Source of the DNA: Desertimonas flava
GTDB lineage: Bacteria; Actinomycetota; Acidimicrobiia; Acidimicrobiales; Ilumatobacteraceae
Assembly (NCBI RefSeq): GCF_003426815.1
Contig: NZ_QKYK01000013.1
Coordinates: 86,874 to 150,873, forward strand
DNA: 64,000 nucleotides
Direction: 5' to 3'
Part shown: piece after piece, positions 25,813 to 33,608 of the stretch
How positions within the stretch are numbered: position 1 is the stretch's first letter
Layout of the letters: every line of letters begins with the position of its first letter
Program-made: the position numbers and the translations under genes
The notes under the pieces: model-generated
What the model was told of the DNA's origin: nothing
The model's input: the letters and a program-made list of their open reading frames with translations, nothing else
The model's database searches: none

Positions 25813-26757
25813 ATGACCCGCTCACCCCGCCGCAACCGCCTCGTGATCGGCGCCTCGGTCGCCGCTGCCGCCTTCGGCACGCTTCTCGTCGCCCACTCCG
25901 CGTCCGCCAGCACGCCACCCTCCGACCCACCCTCGAGCGACGCCTCGCCCCCCACCGGCGGTGCCGACTACGACGCCCTCGTCGACACCATCGTGTCAAC
26001 GAGCGCCGAGAGCGGCATCCCGATGAACCGCGACTGCGTCGCCGGGATCGTCGAGCAGGTCCCTGCGGACGACGTGGCGGCGATCCTCGCCGAGGTCGAG
26101 GCGTCGGCCACGGTCGCCGACATGCCGATGCCCGACATCTCGATGCCCGACCTGGGCGAGATCTCGATCCCCGAACTGCCCGATATCTCGATGCCCGACC
26201 TGGGCGACATCTCGATCCCCGAACTGCCCGACATCTCGATGCCCGACCTGGGCGAGATCTCGATCCCCGAACTGCCGGACATCTCGATGCCCGACCTGGG
26301 CGACATCTCGATCCCCGAACTGCCCGACATCTCGATGCCCGACCTCGGTGACATCTCGATCCCGTCGGTCCCCGCCATCTCGATCCCGCCGATTGGGGAC
26401 ATGGGCCTGTCGCCCGAGACGCTGGCCTTGTCGCAGCAGCTCGTCACGTGCGTCGACGGCGACGCCGACCCGGCGCTCGTCGAGCAGGTCGTCGCCCTCG
26501 CCGAGTCGTCCACGCCCCCTGGCGTCCTCGACCTCGAGTGCGCCTCGAAGATGCTGTCGACCTTCCCTGACGAGGTGCTGCAACAGATCGTCGACACCGG
26601 GGCCGTCCAGGCCGATCCCACCGCCGTCGATCCGACGATCGCGGCCGAAGTCGCCAAGCTCCTCGCCTGCACCGACCTGAGCACGATCACGGGAACCGCC
26701 GATGCCCCCGCTCCGTCCGTCGCCGCAGACGCCGCGCCGGTGACCACCGTCGGCTGA
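25813..26757 (+). CDS. Secreted protein with 16-residue tandem repeats
   Basis: A 314-residue protein of unknown function. Residues 1-33 are a signal peptide (basic start, hydrophobic core, AHSASA before the likely cut). A Ser/Pro-rich stretch and a helical region with Cys follow. Residues 107-186 are five tandem copies of the pattern PDISMPDLGDISIPEL (a degenerate sixth, PAISIPPIGD, comes next). The C-terminal third is helical with two further Cys-containing segments, VTCVDGDADPALVEQVV and DLECASKML, then LLACTDLSTITG. The ribosome site AAAGGAGAG is strong. The repeats alternate hydrophobic and acidic residues and could form a beta-solenoid or calcium-binding stalk. No known family recognised. 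Confidence 0.8.
   Translation: MTRSPRRNRLVIGASVAAAAFGTLLVAHSASASTPPSDPPSSDASPPTGGADYDALVDTIVSTSAESGIPMNRDCVAGIVEQVPADDVAAILAEVEASATVADMPMPDISMPDLGEISIPELPDISMPDLGDISIPELPDISMPDLGEISIPELPDISMPDLGDISIPELPDISMPDLGDISIPSVPAISIPPIGDMGLSPETLALSQQLVTCVDGDADPALVEQVVALAESSTPPGVLDLECASKMLSTFPDEVLQQIVDTGAVQADPTAVDPTIAAEVAKLLACTDLSTITGTADAPAPSVAADAAPVTTVG
26131..26370 (+). repeat. Five 48-bp tandem repeats inside a secreted protein gene
   Basis: Units start at 26131, 26179, 26227, 26275 and 26323. Each encodes PDISMPDLG(D/E)ISIPEL, the last ending in PSV. Units differ mainly by GAC/GAG and by a few third-base changes, so the array probably grew by recent unit duplication. Confidence 0.9.
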
Positions 26758-26776
26758 GTCGTCCCGATCTCCTGGT

Positions 26777-26812
26777 CACGGGCCGGCCGATCGCCGGATC
26801 GGCCGGCCCGTG
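26777..26812. terminator. Strong bidirectional terminator
   Basis: A perfect 16-bp stem (26777-26792 with 26797-26812) and a GCCG loop, midway between two convergent genes. It is the strongest hairpin seen in the window, although no U-tract follows on either strand. Confidence 0.8.
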
Positions 26813-26825
26813 GCGCGTCCGGCGT

Positions 26826-27317
26826 TCAGGCCGTCGTGGTGGCGACGGGCTCGGTGGTGGTCGTGGTGGGCTGCTGATCGGTGATCAGTGTGAGGTCGAC
26901 CAGGCGCTCCTCGCCGATCGTGGCGCGAAGCGCGATCACGAGGTCACCCGGCTTGAGCGCGTAGCAGACGAACTGCTGACCGGTCTCACCGCTCGCCGGC
27001 TTGGAGCACGCCGCGTCGGTGACCTCGAGCTGGAACTGAGACTGGATGTACGACGGGATCAGGCCCTCGGCGGCGAATCGCGCCTCGTTGCCGGACGCGA
27101 ACCCGACGATCGCCGTGGTGGACGCCTCCGACGCCGTGGGCGCTGAGGTCGTCGCGGGCGCGCCGGTCGTCGGCACCGCGGTCGTGGTGGGCGCAGCTCC
27201 CGGAGCGAGACCATCGCCGTTTCCGACCGCCATCGCGGCGAGCCCGGCAACCGCCGCGAGCGGCAGGACGACCGCCGACACGAGGGCTGGACGTCTACGC
27301 CGTTCGACCGCACTCAT
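26826..27317 (-). CDS. Membrane-anchored or secreted protein with Thr-rich linkers
   Basis: A 163-residue protein of unknown function. A basic start (SAVERRRRPAL) leads into one hydrophobic segment, VSAVVLPLAAVAGLAAMAV, so it is anchored or exported. A Thr/Pro/Ala-rich linker follows (about residues 45-70). A folded domain of about 75 residues contains two cysteines (VTDAACSKPASGETGQQFVCYALKPGDLVIALRATIG) that may form a disulfide. The tail is again Thr-rich. ATG 27317 was chosen because it places the basic residues directly before the membrane segment. Confidence 0.7.
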   Translation of the reverse strand: MSAVERRRRPALVSAVVLPLAAVAGLAAMAVGNGDGLAPGAAPTTTAVPTTGAPATTSAPTASEASTTAIVGFASGNEARFAAEGLIPSYIQSQFQLEVTDAACSKPASGETGQQFVCYALKPGDLVIALRATIGEERLVDLTLITDQQPTTTTTEPVATTTA

Positions 27318-27485
27318 TGGGCGAACCGTAGCGGCCTTTGCCAGGGAAGTGGTGGTGGGGGGCTTGACCGTGTCAGTCGAAACTGGCTTGAAACTCTGCG
27401 AGCTGAAGTCCATACTCCGCCGTCAGGGCCGCCGCCGCGGGCGCAGCGGCGGCCCGTATGGGTGGGAACGGGGCATGATGGACCC

Positions 27486-28271
27486 ATGTGTGGCCGGTTC
27501 GTCTCAGCCAGTTCCCCCGAAACCATCGCCGAGTACTTCGGTGCCGCGTTCGGCGGCGAGTCCCTCGGCGACAACTACAACGTGGCTCCCACCAACGACG
27601 TCTACGGCATCGTCGCCGATCCGGCACCGGCGGCCGCGCCCGAGGGCGCACGCGCCGATGCGGCCGCACCGACGTCGAGCACGGACGGCCGCCGGCTCGA
27701 GGTCTTCCACTGGGGGCTGATCCCGTCATGGGCCAAGGACCGCAAGATCGGCGCCAAGATGATCAATGCCCGGGCCGAGACGCTGGGCGAGAAGCCGGCG
27801 TTCAAGGGCGTGTTCCGCAAGCATCGCTGCATCATCCCGATGGACGGCTTCTACGAGTGGCAAGCCGCCACCGAGAGCTCGCCGCTCGACGCCAAGGGCA
27901 AGCCACGCAAGCAGCCGATGTTCATCCACCGCATCGACGACGAGCCACTCGCGGTCGCCGGCCTCTGGGCCCGCTGGAAGGACCCGGCGGCGGAGACCGA
28001 CAGCGGTGACGACATGTGGTTGCACTCGGCCACCGTCGTCACCACGTCGGCCAACGCGACGATGCGACCGGTCCACGACCGCATGCCCGTGATCCTGCCC
28101 CGGTCGGTCTGGGACGAGTGGCTCGACCCTGACATGCACGACACGGGGCGCCTGTCGGAGCTGCTCGTGCCCGCCGCCGATGACATCTTGACGATGCATC
28201 CGGTGAGCTACGACGTCAACAACGTCCGCAACAAGGACGCCCATCTCGTCGACGCGGTGGCGGCCGCGTAG
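27486..28271 (+). CDS. SRAP-domain (YedK/HMCES) DNA-protein crosslink protein
   Basis: A 261-residue SOS-response-associated peptidase family protein. These proteins use Cys2, exposed after Met removal, to form a covalent thiazolidine bond with abasic sites in single-stranded DNA. The start is therefore fixed at MCGRFV (27486). Other family residues: NYNVAPTNDV (Asn), VFHWGLIPSWAKD, MINARAETLGEKPAFKGVFRKHRCIIPMDGFYEWQ (catalytic Glu in FYEW) and VHDRMPVIL (His). An insertion of about 20 Ala-rich residues follows the VADP strand. It stands alone, with no polymerase or recombination gene beside it. Confidence 0.94.
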   Translation: MCGRFVSASSPETIAEYFGAAFGGESLGDNYNVAPTNDVYGIVADPAPAAAPEGARADAAAPTSSTDGRRLEVFHWGLIPSWAKDRKIGAKMINARAETLGEKPAFKGVFRKHRCIIPMDGFYEWQAATESSPLDAKGKPRKQPMFIHRIDDEPLAVAGLWARWKDPAAETDSGDDMWLHSATVVTTSANATMRPVHDRMPVILPRSVWDEWLDPDMHDTGRLSELLVPAADDILTMHPVSYDVNNVRNKDAHLVDAVAAA

Positions 28272-28296
28272 CGGTCGGGTGGACCGTCCCGCCCGA

Positions 28297-29268
28297 TCAA
28301 CTCAGACCGGCGAGCCGGGTCTCGTCGTAGTCGGGGATGCCCTCAGCGTCCACCGACGGCCGGACGATCGCCATGCCGCAGACGTCGCAGAACCAGGCCG
28401 GCTGGAGCTGATGGTCGCCGTGGTACAGGAGCATGTCCGCGCGCGGGCCGGTCTCGCTCCACTCGTTGGCCCACAGGTGGGTGAGCACCAGCGCCGGACG
28501 GAGGTCGCCGCCTTTGTCGAGCATGCGGAAGGCCCGGTGCGCGCGACCTGGAACGACGACGGGCTCGACCACTCCGAGGGCGGTCATCTCGTCGAGACGC
28601 CGCGACAACAGCGTCGGGGAGATGCCGAGATGCTTCTGGATCTCGCTGAACCGGGTGAGTCCTTTGACCAAGGCCAGCATGATCAGGCCCGACCAGCGAT
28701 CGCGCAGCACGGTGAACACGCCGTCGGACGCGGTGCTGGCGAACGAGGCCAGCGACGGCCCGCCGGCGCGGCGGTAGCGGTGCGCGGTGCGCGACAGCGA
28801 GTCGAACAACGTCTGGTTGCTGACGCCGACGTCGAGTGGGCTGTCCAGACCGACCTCCTCACCACACGAGGTGCAGCCGAACCACGGAAGGATCACCTTG
28901 GCGCACTCGCGGTGCCGGACCGAGGCGAGCGTCGCCGTGGAATCGCGGATCCAGATCGCCTCCCAGCGCCACAGGCTGACGATCACCGGCCAGTAGGCGT
29001 CACCCTTGGGCGTGAGCTTGTACTCGAACCGCGGCGGACGGTCGCTGTACTGGCAAGGGGCGATCAGCCCGGCGGCCTCGAGATGGCGGAGCCGATCCGT
29101 GAGCACGGCGTGTGACACGCCCAAGCTGTCCTTGAACTGCTGATAGCGGTGCGACCCGCGAAAGATGTTCCGGAGGACGAGCAGGCTCACCCGATCAGCG
29201 AGCAACTCCATCCCCAACGACACCGGCTCCACGGCGGGCGCTGAGGGCTCGGCCTGTGCTGCGGTCAT
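28297..29268 (-). CDS. Double HxlR-type transcriptional regulator with two CxxC motifs
   Basis: A 323-residue protein with two winged-helix HxlR domains, whereas most members have one. Domain 1 (about 12-110) is LGMELLADRVSLLVLRNIFRGSHRYQQF with SHAVLTDRLRHLEAAGLI. Domain 2 (about 175-270) is VLRDRWSGLIMLALVKGLTRFSEIQKHLGISPTLLSRRLDEMTALGVV. After each domain comes a cysteine pair: CTSC near residue 131 and CDVC near residue 297, which could bind zinc or sense redox state. The ATG at 29268 has a good ribosome site (GGTGAGG); GTG 29277 is the alternative. Target genes are not evident. Confidence 0.85.
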   Translation of the reverse strand: MTAAQAEPSAPAVEPVSLGMELLADRVSLLVLRNIFRGSHRYQQFKDSLGVSHAVLTDRLRHLEAAGLIAPCQYSDRPPRFEYKLTPKGDAYWPVIVSLWRWEAIWIRDSTATLASVRHRECAKVILPWFGCTSCGEEVGLDSPLDVGVSNQTLFDSLSRTAHRYRRAGGPSLASFASTASDGVFTVLRDRWSGLIMLALVKGLTRFSEIQKHLGISPTLLSRRLDEMTALGVVEPVVVPGRAHRAFRMLDKGGDLRPALVLTHLWANEWSETGPRADMLLYHGDHQLQPAWFCDVCGMAIVRPSVDAEGIPDYDETRLAGLS

Positions 29269-29373
29269 GGTCCTCACCCCTGGGCACCTGAGGGTCAGCG
29301 TGCCTAACGGATCATGACGGTATCAGCCCTCGATTGCCGACGGTACATATTTCAGAGTGACTGCCCGGGGTGC

Positions 29374-29796
29374 TCACTCGGCGACGGCGTCGTGCCCCGC
29401 AGCCCGCAACGCAGCGCGGATCGCGTCCGCGGCCGCTGCCAGATCGGCCCGGTCGACGCTGCTCGCCGCGTTGGCGAACGAGAGGTCCGCCATCGACCTC
29501 GTCGGGATCACGTGGACGTGGGTGTGGGGCACCTCGTAACCGGCGACGATCACGCCGATGCGCTCCACGTCGAAGGCGGCCTGTTGGGCGAGGCCGATGA
29601 TCCGCGACACCTCGAAGAGGTGAGCCGCCAACTCCGGCGCTGCATCCAGCCAATGGTCGATCTCGGCGACGGGGACCACGAGGACGTGGCCGCGGGCGAT
29701 CGGGTTGATCGACATGAACGCGACGGCGCGGTCGTCGCGCCAGACGAAGGTCCCGGGAAGTTCGCCGTCGATGATGCGGGTGAAGATGGTCGGCAC
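29374..29796 (-). CDS. HIT-family nucleotide hydrolase
   Basis: A 140-residue histidine-triad protein that would hydrolyse nucleoside phosphoramidates or similar. The start TIFTRIIDGELPGTFVWRDDRAVAFMSINPIARGHVLVVPVAEIDHW is typical of the HINT group. The triad is VPHTHVHVIPT. The usual position has His after Pro; all three His residues are present. GTG 29796 was chosen because residues before it have no similarity. The gene upstream on the minus strand ends far away, so it has its own promoter, and it overlaps the 5' region of pgsA on the other strand. Confidence 0.9.
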   Translation of the reverse strand: MPTIFTRIIDGELPGTFVWRDDRAVAFMSINPIARGHVLVVPVAEIDHWLDAAPELAAHLFEVSRIIGLAQQAAFDVERIGVIVAGYEVPHTHVHVIPTRSMADLSFANAASSVDRADLAAAADAIRAALRAAGHDAVAE

Positions 29797-29937
29797 GGTG
29801 CCCAGCCTGCCCGATCGCGCTGTCGTGACGCCACCGGACGACGGTCGCCGAGAGCACCAGGTTCCACCGGACATACTGAGAGCATCGACACCCCAGCCGT
29901 CCAGCCGTCCGACGCGGGTGCGGCACCCGTCTCCGGG

Positions 29938-30486
29938 TTGCTCACCGTCCCGAACCTCTTCACCCTGGCGCGCCTGCTGTGCCTGCCGGTGTTCCTCTAC
30001 CTCCTCTTCGGCCGGGACAACCGGGCAGGAGCGGCGTGGCTGCTCGGCGGCCTCGGCGCCACCGACTGGGTGGACGGCTATCTGGCCCGCCGCCTCGGGC
30101 AGGTCAGCGAGTTCGGCAAGATCTTCGATCCCACCGTCGATCGCCTCCTGTTCATCGTCGGGACTCTGGCGATCATCATCGACGGCGCGGCACCGATCTG
30201 GTTCTGCGTGCTGGTGGTGGCGCGGGAGGTGTTGGTGGGGGCGATGATGGCGATCGCCACGCTCGTGTTCAAGATGCCCCGCTTCGACGTGACGTACTGG
30301 GGCAAGCTGGCCACGTTTCTGCTGATGTTCGCCGTGCCGGGATTCATGCTCGGCGCGAGCGACTTCCCGGGCAACACCGGCTTCCAGATCGCCTCGTGGA
30401 TCCTCGGGATCCCCGGTCTGGCGCTGTCCTGGTACACCGCCGTCGCCTACGTCCCCAAGGTGCGGGCGGCGGTCGCCGGTGCCTGA
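29938..30486 (+). CDS. pgsA: CDP-alcohol phosphatidyltransferase (PgsA-like)
   Basis: A membrane enzyme that transfers a phosphatidyl group from CDP-diacylglycerol to glycerol-3-phosphate or a similar alcohol. About 182 residues with five or six membrane spans. The family signature is complete: D-W-V-D-G-Y-L-A-R-R-L-G, then G-K-I-F-D-P-T-V-D, which matches D-x2-D-G-x2-A-R-x8-G-x3-D-x3-D. The start is uncertain: the frame has no ATG or GTG nearby, and TTG 29938 (LLTVPNLFTLARL) is the best candidate; an unusual start further upstream is possible. The next gene, gcvH, is 90 nt away. Confidence 0.85.
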   Translation: MLTVPNLFTLARLLCLPVFLYLLFGRDNRAGAAWLLGGLGATDWVDGYLARRLGQVSEFGKIFDPTVDRLLFIVGTLAIIIDGAAPIWFCVLVVAREVLVGAMMAIATLVFKMPRFDVTYWGKLATFLLMFAVPGFMLGASDFPGNTGFQIASWILGIPGLALSWYTAVAYVPKVRAAVAGA

Positions 30487-30562
30487 CCCGGTCCGTCACG
30501 GTTCGGTCGCCTCGCCCGGCGATCGGCTGGCCCGATCATCCGGCAAGCGCGCCCAATTTCGA

Positions 30563-30568
30563 TACGGT
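30563..30568 (+). promoter_or_regulatory. TANNNT -10 box for gcvH
   Basis: TACGGT ends 8 nt before the ATG at 30577. Only GGGCCTC-like bases lie between, with no ribosome site, so a leaderless or near-leaderless mRNA is likely. Confidence 0.4.
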
Positions 30569-30576
30569 TGGGCCTC

Positions 30577-30957
30577 ATGAACGTTCCCGACCAGTTGCGC
30601 TTCTCGTCCGACCACGAGTGGATCAGCACGGACGGATCGAAGGTACGCATCGGGATCACCGACTACGCGCAAGATGCCCTCGGTGACGTCGTCTTCGTGC
30701 AGCCGCCGACCGTCGGTGACGTCGTGAAGGCCGGCGACACGCTGGGCGAGGTCGAGAGCACCAAGTCGGTGTCGGACATCTACGCGCCGGTGTCGGGCAC
30801 GGTGGTCGCCGTCAACGACAGTCTCGGCGAGACCCCGCAGCTGCTCAACGAAGATCCGTACGGCGAAGGGTGGATCTGCGAGATCGAGGTGTCCGACGCG
30901 TCCCAGATCGAGGGGCTGCTCGACGCAGCGGCCTACACGACCCTGATCGAGGGCTAG
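30577..30957 (+). CDS. gcvH: Glycine cleavage system H protein
   Basis: The lipoyl carrier of the glycine cleavage system, 126 residues, of normal length. It starts MNVPDQLRFSSDHEWI. The lipoylation site is Lys63 in VESTKSVSDIYAPVSG, and GEGWICEIE follows. It carries the aminomethyl group between GcvP and GcvT. It is 7 nt from the next gene, a FHA protein of the GarA type, which in mycobacteria regulates glutamate and TCA flux. The gcvT gene is in the same plus-strand cluster; gcvP is separate. Confidence 0.96.
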   Translation: MNVPDQLRFSSDHEWISTDGSKVRIGITDYAQDALGDVVFVQPPTVGDVVKAGDTLGEVESTKSVSDIYAPVSGTVVAVNDSLGETPQLLNEDPYGEGWICEIEVSDASQIEGLLDAAAYTTLIEG

Positions 30958-30964
30958 CGACAAC

Positions 30965-31450
30965 ATGGCCTACGTCTTCTGCAACAGCTGCGGGCACCGC
31001 AATCCGCCCGAGAGCGCCTTCTGCTCGAGCTGCGGCAACCCCCTCGACTCGCTCGACGATCGCACGGTCACGATCGCCGCGGTCGATCCGTTGCAGGACG
31101 CCGCCGGCGGGCACGACGATGTCGTCGTACCCGTCGGGTCGCTGCCGAAGGACTCGGCGGTGCTCATCGTGCGGTCGGGGCCCCAGGCGGGGGAGCGGTT
31201 CGTCCTCGACGACCGCGTCACCCACCTCGGCCGACACCCCGACTCCGAGATCATGCTCGACGACATCACGGTGTCGCGCCGTCATGTCGCCATCGAGCGC
31301 ACGCCGCAGGGGTACGTCGTCAGCGACGAGGGCTCGCTGAACGGCACCTACATCAACCAGGAGCGGGTCGACCGGGCAGTGCTCCGGCACGGCGACGAGC
31401 TGCAGATCGGCAAGTTCAGGCTCGTCCTGTTCGAGCGGGCCGATGGCTGA
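30965..31450 (+). CDS. FHA-domain signalling protein with zinc ribbon (GarA-like)
   Basis: A 161-residue protein. A zinc ribbon fills residues 6-24 (CNSCG and CSSCG). A Thr-containing segment RTVTIAAVDPLQD follows, where kinases phosphorylate the GarA family. The FHA domain begins near residue 65: LIVRSGPQAGERFVLDDRVTHLGRHPDSEIMLDDITVSRRHVAIERTPQGYVVSDEGSLNGTYINQERV, with all phosphothreonine-binding residues. The known GarA has no zinc ribbon, so this is a variant. Gene order gcvH-FHA-MerR-DUF151-MerR matches other Actinobacteria. It overlaps the next gene by 8 nt. Confidence 0.88.
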   Translation: MAYVFCNSCGHRNPPESAFCSSCGNPLDSLDDRTVTIAAVDPLQDAAGGHDDVVVPVGSLPKDSAVLIVRSGPQAGERFVLDDRVTHLGRHPDSEIMLDDITVSRRHVAIERTPQGYVVSDEGSLNGTYINQERVDRAVLRHGDELQIGKFRLVLFERADG

Positions 31451-32399
31451 ACCCACCGTCGCTCACCTGTCGATCGGCGAGGTCCTCGGGCTGCTCCTCG
31501 AGGAGTTCCCCGACGTCACGATCTCGAAGATCCGCTTCCTCGAGAGTCAAGGGCTGATCGAGCCCGAGCGGACCCCGTCGGGCTACCGGAAGTTCTACGA
31601 CGCCGACGTCGAGCTGCTGCGCATCATCCTGCGCGAGCAGCGCGAGCACTTCCTCCCGCTGCGTGTCATCAAGGACCGCATCGACTCGGGTGAGATCGAG
31701 CCCCCGTCGGAGGTCGTGGCGAAGCATCCGGCCGCGGGCGGCCGGATCGCGGCCGGTACCTCGGCCCCGTCGCGATCGGCCTCGCACCCGGTCACGTCGC
31801 GCCCGACGGAACCGGCGTCGCGGCCTCGAGCCGACCAGCAAGCCGCGCCGTCACCCCGGCCCTCTGCTCCAACGGCTCGGCCACCGGCCCCGGCCACTCC
31901 GGTCTCGCGGGGTTCGTCGTCGGCGACGATGGACCTGTCGCCCACGCCGGCCGACATGCCCCGCCCGGCGGCGGCCACCCAGCCGGCTGCGCCGCGCCAG
32001 CAGTCACCCCGGCTGTTGCCCGGCGTGCTGGTGAACCGCGACGAGTTGTGTTCGATGGCATCGGTCACGCCGGCCCAGCTGCATCAGCTCGAGGAGTACG
32101 GCGTCGTCAGCCGCCGCAAGGGGTCCGGTGATCTGTACGGCGAGGACGCCGTCGAGATCACCGCCGCCGCGGGCAGCCTGCTCCGTGCCGGCATCGACGC
32201 CCGCCACCTGCGGGCGTGGCGCACGTCGGTCGAGCGCGAGGTGGGACTCTTCGAGCAGCTCGTCGTGCCGTTGTTGCGCCAGCGGAATCCCGAGGCCCGG
32301 GTGCAGGCGTCGGCGCAGCTCGAAGAGCTCGGAGCGCTGGCGGCGAAACTGCGCGCCGCGCTCACTCGCGCCGCCACGCGCAATTCGCTCAACCTCTGA
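31443..32399 (+). CDS. MerR-family regulator (FtsR/Rv1828-like)
   Basis: A 318-residue DNA-binding protein. The first winged helix is LSIGEVLGLLLEEFPDVTISKIRFLESQGLIEPERTPSGYRKFYDADVELLRIIL. A linker rich in Pro and Ser (about residues 95-190) follows. The second part (VNRDELCSMASVTPAQLHQLEEYGVVSR) is a second HTH-like domain and the end is helical. It overlaps the FHA gene by 8 nt, so it is cotranscribed. The linker is longer than in mycobacterial homologues. The mycobacterial relative is linked to cell division and growth; the same role here is inferred. Confidence 0.85.
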   Translation: MAEPTVAHLSIGEVLGLLLEEFPDVTISKIRFLESQGLIEPERTPSGYRKFYDADVELLRIILREQREHFLPLRVIKDRIDSGEIEPPSEVVAKHPAAGGRIAAGTSAPSRSASHPVTSRPTEPASRPRADQQAAPSPRPSAPTARPPAPATPVSRGSSSATMDLSPTPADMPRPAAATQPAAPRQQSPRLLPGVLVNRDELCSMASVTPAQLHQLEEYGVVSRRKGSGDLYGEDAVEITAAAGSLLRAGIDARHLRAWRTSVEREVGLFEQLVVPLLRQRNPEARVQASAQLEELGALAAKLRAALTRAATRNSLNL

Positions 32400-32440
32400 T
32401 GTCGGCGGCCGCGCGTCGGCTCCCGGTGCCGTCCGACTTG

Positions 32441-32446
32441 TAGACT
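32441..32446 (+). promoter_or_regulatory. TANNNT -10 box for the DUF151 gene
   Basis: TAGACT ends 6 nt before GTG 32453 with only GACCGC between. A TTG-like -35 is not clear. Leaderless translation from a GTG start is likely. Confidence 0.45.
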
Positions 32447-32452
32447 GACCGC

Positions 32453-32941
32453 GTGGTTCCCTTGGAGCTCGTCGGAGTCCGGGTCGAAGTCCCGGCCAAC
32501 ACCCCGATGCTGCTCCTGCGCGAGGCGACGGGCCGCCATCGTCTGATGCCGATCTACATCGGGACACCCGAGGCGACGGCCATCCACTACGCCCTCGAGG
32601 GTGTCGAGTCGCCCCGGCCGCTCACCCACGACCTGTTCGTCCAGACCCTCGCCGAGCTCGGCGTGGCTCTCGAGCGGGTCGTCGTCACGGAGATGCGTGA
32701 CCACACGTACTACGCAGAACTCCACCTCCGGCGCCCCGACAGCGGCCTCACCGTCATGTCGAGCCGCACGTCCGACGCCATCGCCTTGGCCGTTCGTTGT
32801 GACGCGCCGATGATGGCCAACGAGGAGCTCCTCGACCTCGTCGGACAGGAGCCTCCGGCCGAGCCCGAGGAGGAGGCCGAGGAGATCATCGACGAGTTCC
32901 GCGAGTTCATCGATCAGGTGAACCCGGACGACTTCGCCTGA
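32453..32941 (+). CDS. DUF151 bifunctional-nuclease-family protein
   Basis: A 162-residue protein of the BFN/DUF151 family, to which nuclease activity has been attributed in some bacteria and plants. The core is LELVGVRVEVPANTPMLLLREATGRHRLMPIYIGTPEATAIHYALEGVESPRPLTHDLF, and RTSDAIALAVRCDAPMMANEELLDLVG follows. The tail of about 30 residues is very acidic (EEEAEEIIDEF). Starts at a GTG behind a -10 box. Its place between two MerR genes is conserved in Actinobacteria. The job here is not known. Confidence 0.88.
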   Translation: MVPLELVGVRVEVPANTPMLLLREATGRHRLMPIYIGTPEATAIHYALEGVESPRPLTHDLFVQTLAELGVALERVVVTEMRDHTYYAELHLRRPDSGLTVMSSRTSDAIALAVRCDAPMMANEELLDLVGQEPPAEPEEEAEEIIDEFREFIDQVNPDDFA

Positions 32942-33003
32942 CCGGCCGAGCGTCGGCAACCCGACGTGCCCGAACCCGACGCCGAGCTCGCCGGCTCCGG
33001 CGC

Positions 33004-33032
33004 TTGACGTCCTCAGAGCGACCTTCTAACCT
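33004..33032 (+). promoter_or_regulatory. Consensus promoter before the second MerR gene
   Basis: TTGACG (33004-33009), a 17-bp spacer and TAACCT (33027-33032). Transcription would start near 33039, leaving a leader of about 65 nt with the ribosome site GGAGGAGAGGAGGA before ATG 33105. Confidence 0.6.
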
Positions 33033-33104
33033 TGAGCGGTCACAATGACGTAACTACGCCGGTGTTGGGTCGGCAGCGTCAGCGTGGGAGGAGAGGAGGA
33101 GGCC

Positions 33105-33608
33105 ATGGCCTCGAGCCCGGAGCAGACCGGCTTCAGCGGCAGCCAGACCGCCAAGATCGTCGGCATCACCTATCGGCAGCTCGACTACTGGGCTCGTACC
33201 GACCTCATCCGCCCGTCGCTCGCCGAGGCGTCCGGCAGTGGGAGCCGGCGTCAGTACTCGTACCACGACCTGCTCGAGCTGCGGATGATCAAGACCCTGC
33301 TCGACGCCGGCCTCAAGCTGGAGTCGGTCCGCGAGGTGTTCAGCAACCTGCGTGACAACGTCGGCGACGACATCGCCTCGGCCAACATCGTCATCAGCGG
33401 CAAGACGTCGGTGGTCCTCCAGAACAACGACGAGCTGATCGAGCTGATGAGCCGCCGCGGCCAGGGCGTCTTGAACATCCTGCCCCTCGCCGGTGTGAAG
33501 GCCGACGTCGACGCCGGGATCGGCTCGTTGCCGGTCGACGCTGCCGCCCCTGCTCCGGTGCCCGCTGCCGGACCCGACGCCGCGCGCCCCCTGCACCGCG
33601 CCGTATGA
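33105..33608 (+). CDS. MerR-family regulator (Rv1830-like)
   Basis: A 167-residue regulator. The HTH is FSGSQTAKIVGITYRQLDYWARTDLIRPSLAEASGSGSRRQYSYHDLLELRMIKTLLDAGLKLESVREVF, followed by a helical part and VVLQNNDELIELMSRRGQGVLNILPL. The start is the ATG with a strong purine-rich ribosome site; the frame is open back to 33084. Its stop overlaps the gcvT start (ATGA), so the two are coupled. The last 30 residues are Pro/Ala-rich. It may control glycine cleavage or its own cluster. Confidence 0.88.
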   Translation: MASSPEQTGFSGSQTAKIVGITYRQLDYWARTDLIRPSLAEASGSGSRRQYSYHDLLELRMIKTLLDAGLKLESVREVFSNLRDNVGDDIASANIVISGKTSVVLQNNDELIELMSRRGQGVLNILPLAGVKADVDAGIGSLPVDAAAPAPVPAAGPDAARPLHRAV

